Shown: positions 63,102-64,000 of the stretch, one piece after another
How the letters are laid out: each line of letters opens with the position of its first letter
Numbering within the stretch: position 1 is the first letter of the stretch
Source: Lumnitzera littorea
Lineage: Eukaryota; Streptophyta; Magnoliopsida; Myrtales; Combretaceae
DNA: 64,000 nt
Assembly (NCBI GenBank): GCA_024138015.1
Contig: JAMXBB010000009.1
Span: 46,902,842 to 46,966,841 of the forward strand
Direction: 5' to 3'
The notes under the pieces: model-generated
Databases searched by the model: none
Seen by the model: the letters and a program-made list of their open reading frames with translations, nothing else
What the model was told of the DNA's origin: nothing
Made by a program: the position numbers and the translations under genes

Positions 63102-64000
63102 TGATAGGAATGAACTCCTTGAATCAATCATATGTAGCCAAGTTAAAGGATTGCAAGGACTCACATGGAGAATACTAACTCAAAACTCCATTCATGATGA
63201 GGATTCCTATTCTAATCTCTATCATTTACATTGTTGTCAATCTAACAGGCTCTCATAAGTACCAACATAGTTTTTGAGCTACCAAGCTATCATACCGACC
63301 TGCCAAGCATGCATGTCAACCAATTGAGCAGCCATACCTATTGTCGAGCTCATACCATGACCCAGGTAGCTCCTAAGCTGACCAACATCAGACCTCTATT
63401 CGAGCTAGGCTACCTATATACCCAACTTGGAGAGGATCGGAATATCCTTCAATACCTAAGCTTTGACTTAAAATAAACTAAGTCAGCCTTTATTGTGTTT
63501 TGACCTTGTCCGAGCAGGATCTTGCAACTAACAAGCAACCTTAGAATTTATTTCAACTTAACTAACTACACTACAAGCGTTCAATTGCCTCTTGATACAT
63601 GTCTTCTGGTACAATATTCTATAATGATTTCCTACTTTACCATACAGTGTATCATTTGCTATTTTTACCCCTTTTAGGAATGTTTTGGGAATCTTTTGTA
63701 CGTTATCCATTTTGTCTTTTCCTTATTTAGTGTAACCTTAGTCGATGTTATATAATACCTTACTTCCTTGTATGTAGACAATACAACATTGCATTATTAA
63801 TTATTATAAGTTTCCTTTCTTGAGCAACCTTAGTGTTCTCACTTTCTCTTAACTCTTATCTATTTCCTTTAGAAAGAAGTAGTGGTGAGTAACCTTATAG
63901 TTCAAACCGATGAGTCATATCCAGCAAATTGTAAGCCCAATAGGATCAATTGGTGTATTATATCCGATTGGTAGTCGCTATATTTGCTAACTCCCCTTTA
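63102..64000 (+). repeat. Element H 3' LTR, truncated by the window end
   Basis: TGATAGGAATGAACTCCTTG at the start; colinear with 34,369-35,344 through GTGTATTATATCCGATTGGT near the window edge. About 75-80 bases of the expected length are beyond 64,000, so the right target duplication cannot be seen. Confidence 0.92.

Larger units (their letters stand above)
34369..64000 (+). mobile_element. Ty3/gypsy element H, host of the nested stack (3' LTR runs off the window)
   Basis: H is recovered as discontinuous blocks on the plus strand: 5' LTR 34,369-35,344, primer site 35,352-35,363, gag 35,685-36,892, protease and reverse transcriptase 51,391-53,145, RNase H to integrase 61,506-63,101, and 3' LTR from 63,102 to the window end. 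The gaps are elements B and D, each bounded by 5-base duplications of H sequence, and the H protein text resumes across each junction (gag to protease at 36,892/51,391; QPIA to the EKLS block at 53,145/61,506). Without inserts H is about 6.8 kb, the expected gypsy length. Pol order (RT-RNaseH-integrase) confirms Ty3/gypsy. It appears to have inserted into element E; the presumed left target copy is AGTGA (34,364-34,368). All frames carry stops. Confidence 0.9.

Overview
This window is an AT-rich piece of a flowering-plant nuclear genome made mostly of dead transposable elements. The evidence is interrupted Ty3/gypsy, Ty1/copia and LINE proteins of plant type, LTRs with initiator-Met-tRNA-like primer sites, and one intron-bearing RING-H2 locus of a plant-typical class. 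The species cannot be told from the sequence. No rRNA, tRNA, CRISPR array, organellar or bacterial feature was seen.

Layout. 1-6.2 kb: a LINE (endonuclease, reverse transcriptase, zinc ribbon, RNase H) riddled with stops. 6.3-11.5 kb: a minus-strand copia-like element with two LTRs, primer site, polypurine tract and gag but no visible pol; it contains a 634-base foldback. 11.5-14.4 kb: a plus-strand copia element with a repeat-rich leader, gag and protease, cut at 14,426 by the LTR of a minus-strand gypsy fragment that runs to 16.4 kb. 16.4-21.8 kb: almost nothing recognisable. 21.85-23.9 kb: one solo LTR inserted in reverse into another LTR of the same family. 25.6-28.6 kb: the only plausible host-gene locus, on the minus strand: a short RING-H2 (BIG BROTHER/MBR-like) ubiquitin-ligase gene preceded by a polyglutamine upstream ORF and TATA box, and upstream of it a frame-broken ORF pair of unknown function. 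28.6-31.6 kb: AT-rich intergenic DNA with microsatellites.

31.6-64 kb is one nested retrotransposon stack that can be resolved from target-site duplications. Gypsy element E (LTR, gag, protease) is interrupted by gypsy element H (plus strand; 5' LTR at 34,369, 3' LTR running off the window end). H carries two insertions. Element B (36,893-51,385, minus) contains element A (37,440-43,968) inside its own 3' LTR and solo LTR S1 (44,554-45,846) in its pol region. Element D (53,146-61,500, minus) is of the same LTR family as H and contains solo LTR S2 (53,878-55,095) in its 3' LTR and solo LTR S3 (55,616-56,538) in its integrase. Gag, protease, reverse transcriptase, RNase H and integrase of H therefore lie in three blocks spread over about 29 kb.

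All element proteins are broken, mostly by C-to-T and G-to-A type changes, as expected of methylated, silenced repeats. I found no new biochemical system. The most interesting items are the stratigraphy, the solo-LTR family, catalytic-residue substitutions shared by two integrases, the long foldback, and the polyglutamine upstream ORF with the unresolved splicing of the RING-H2 gene.
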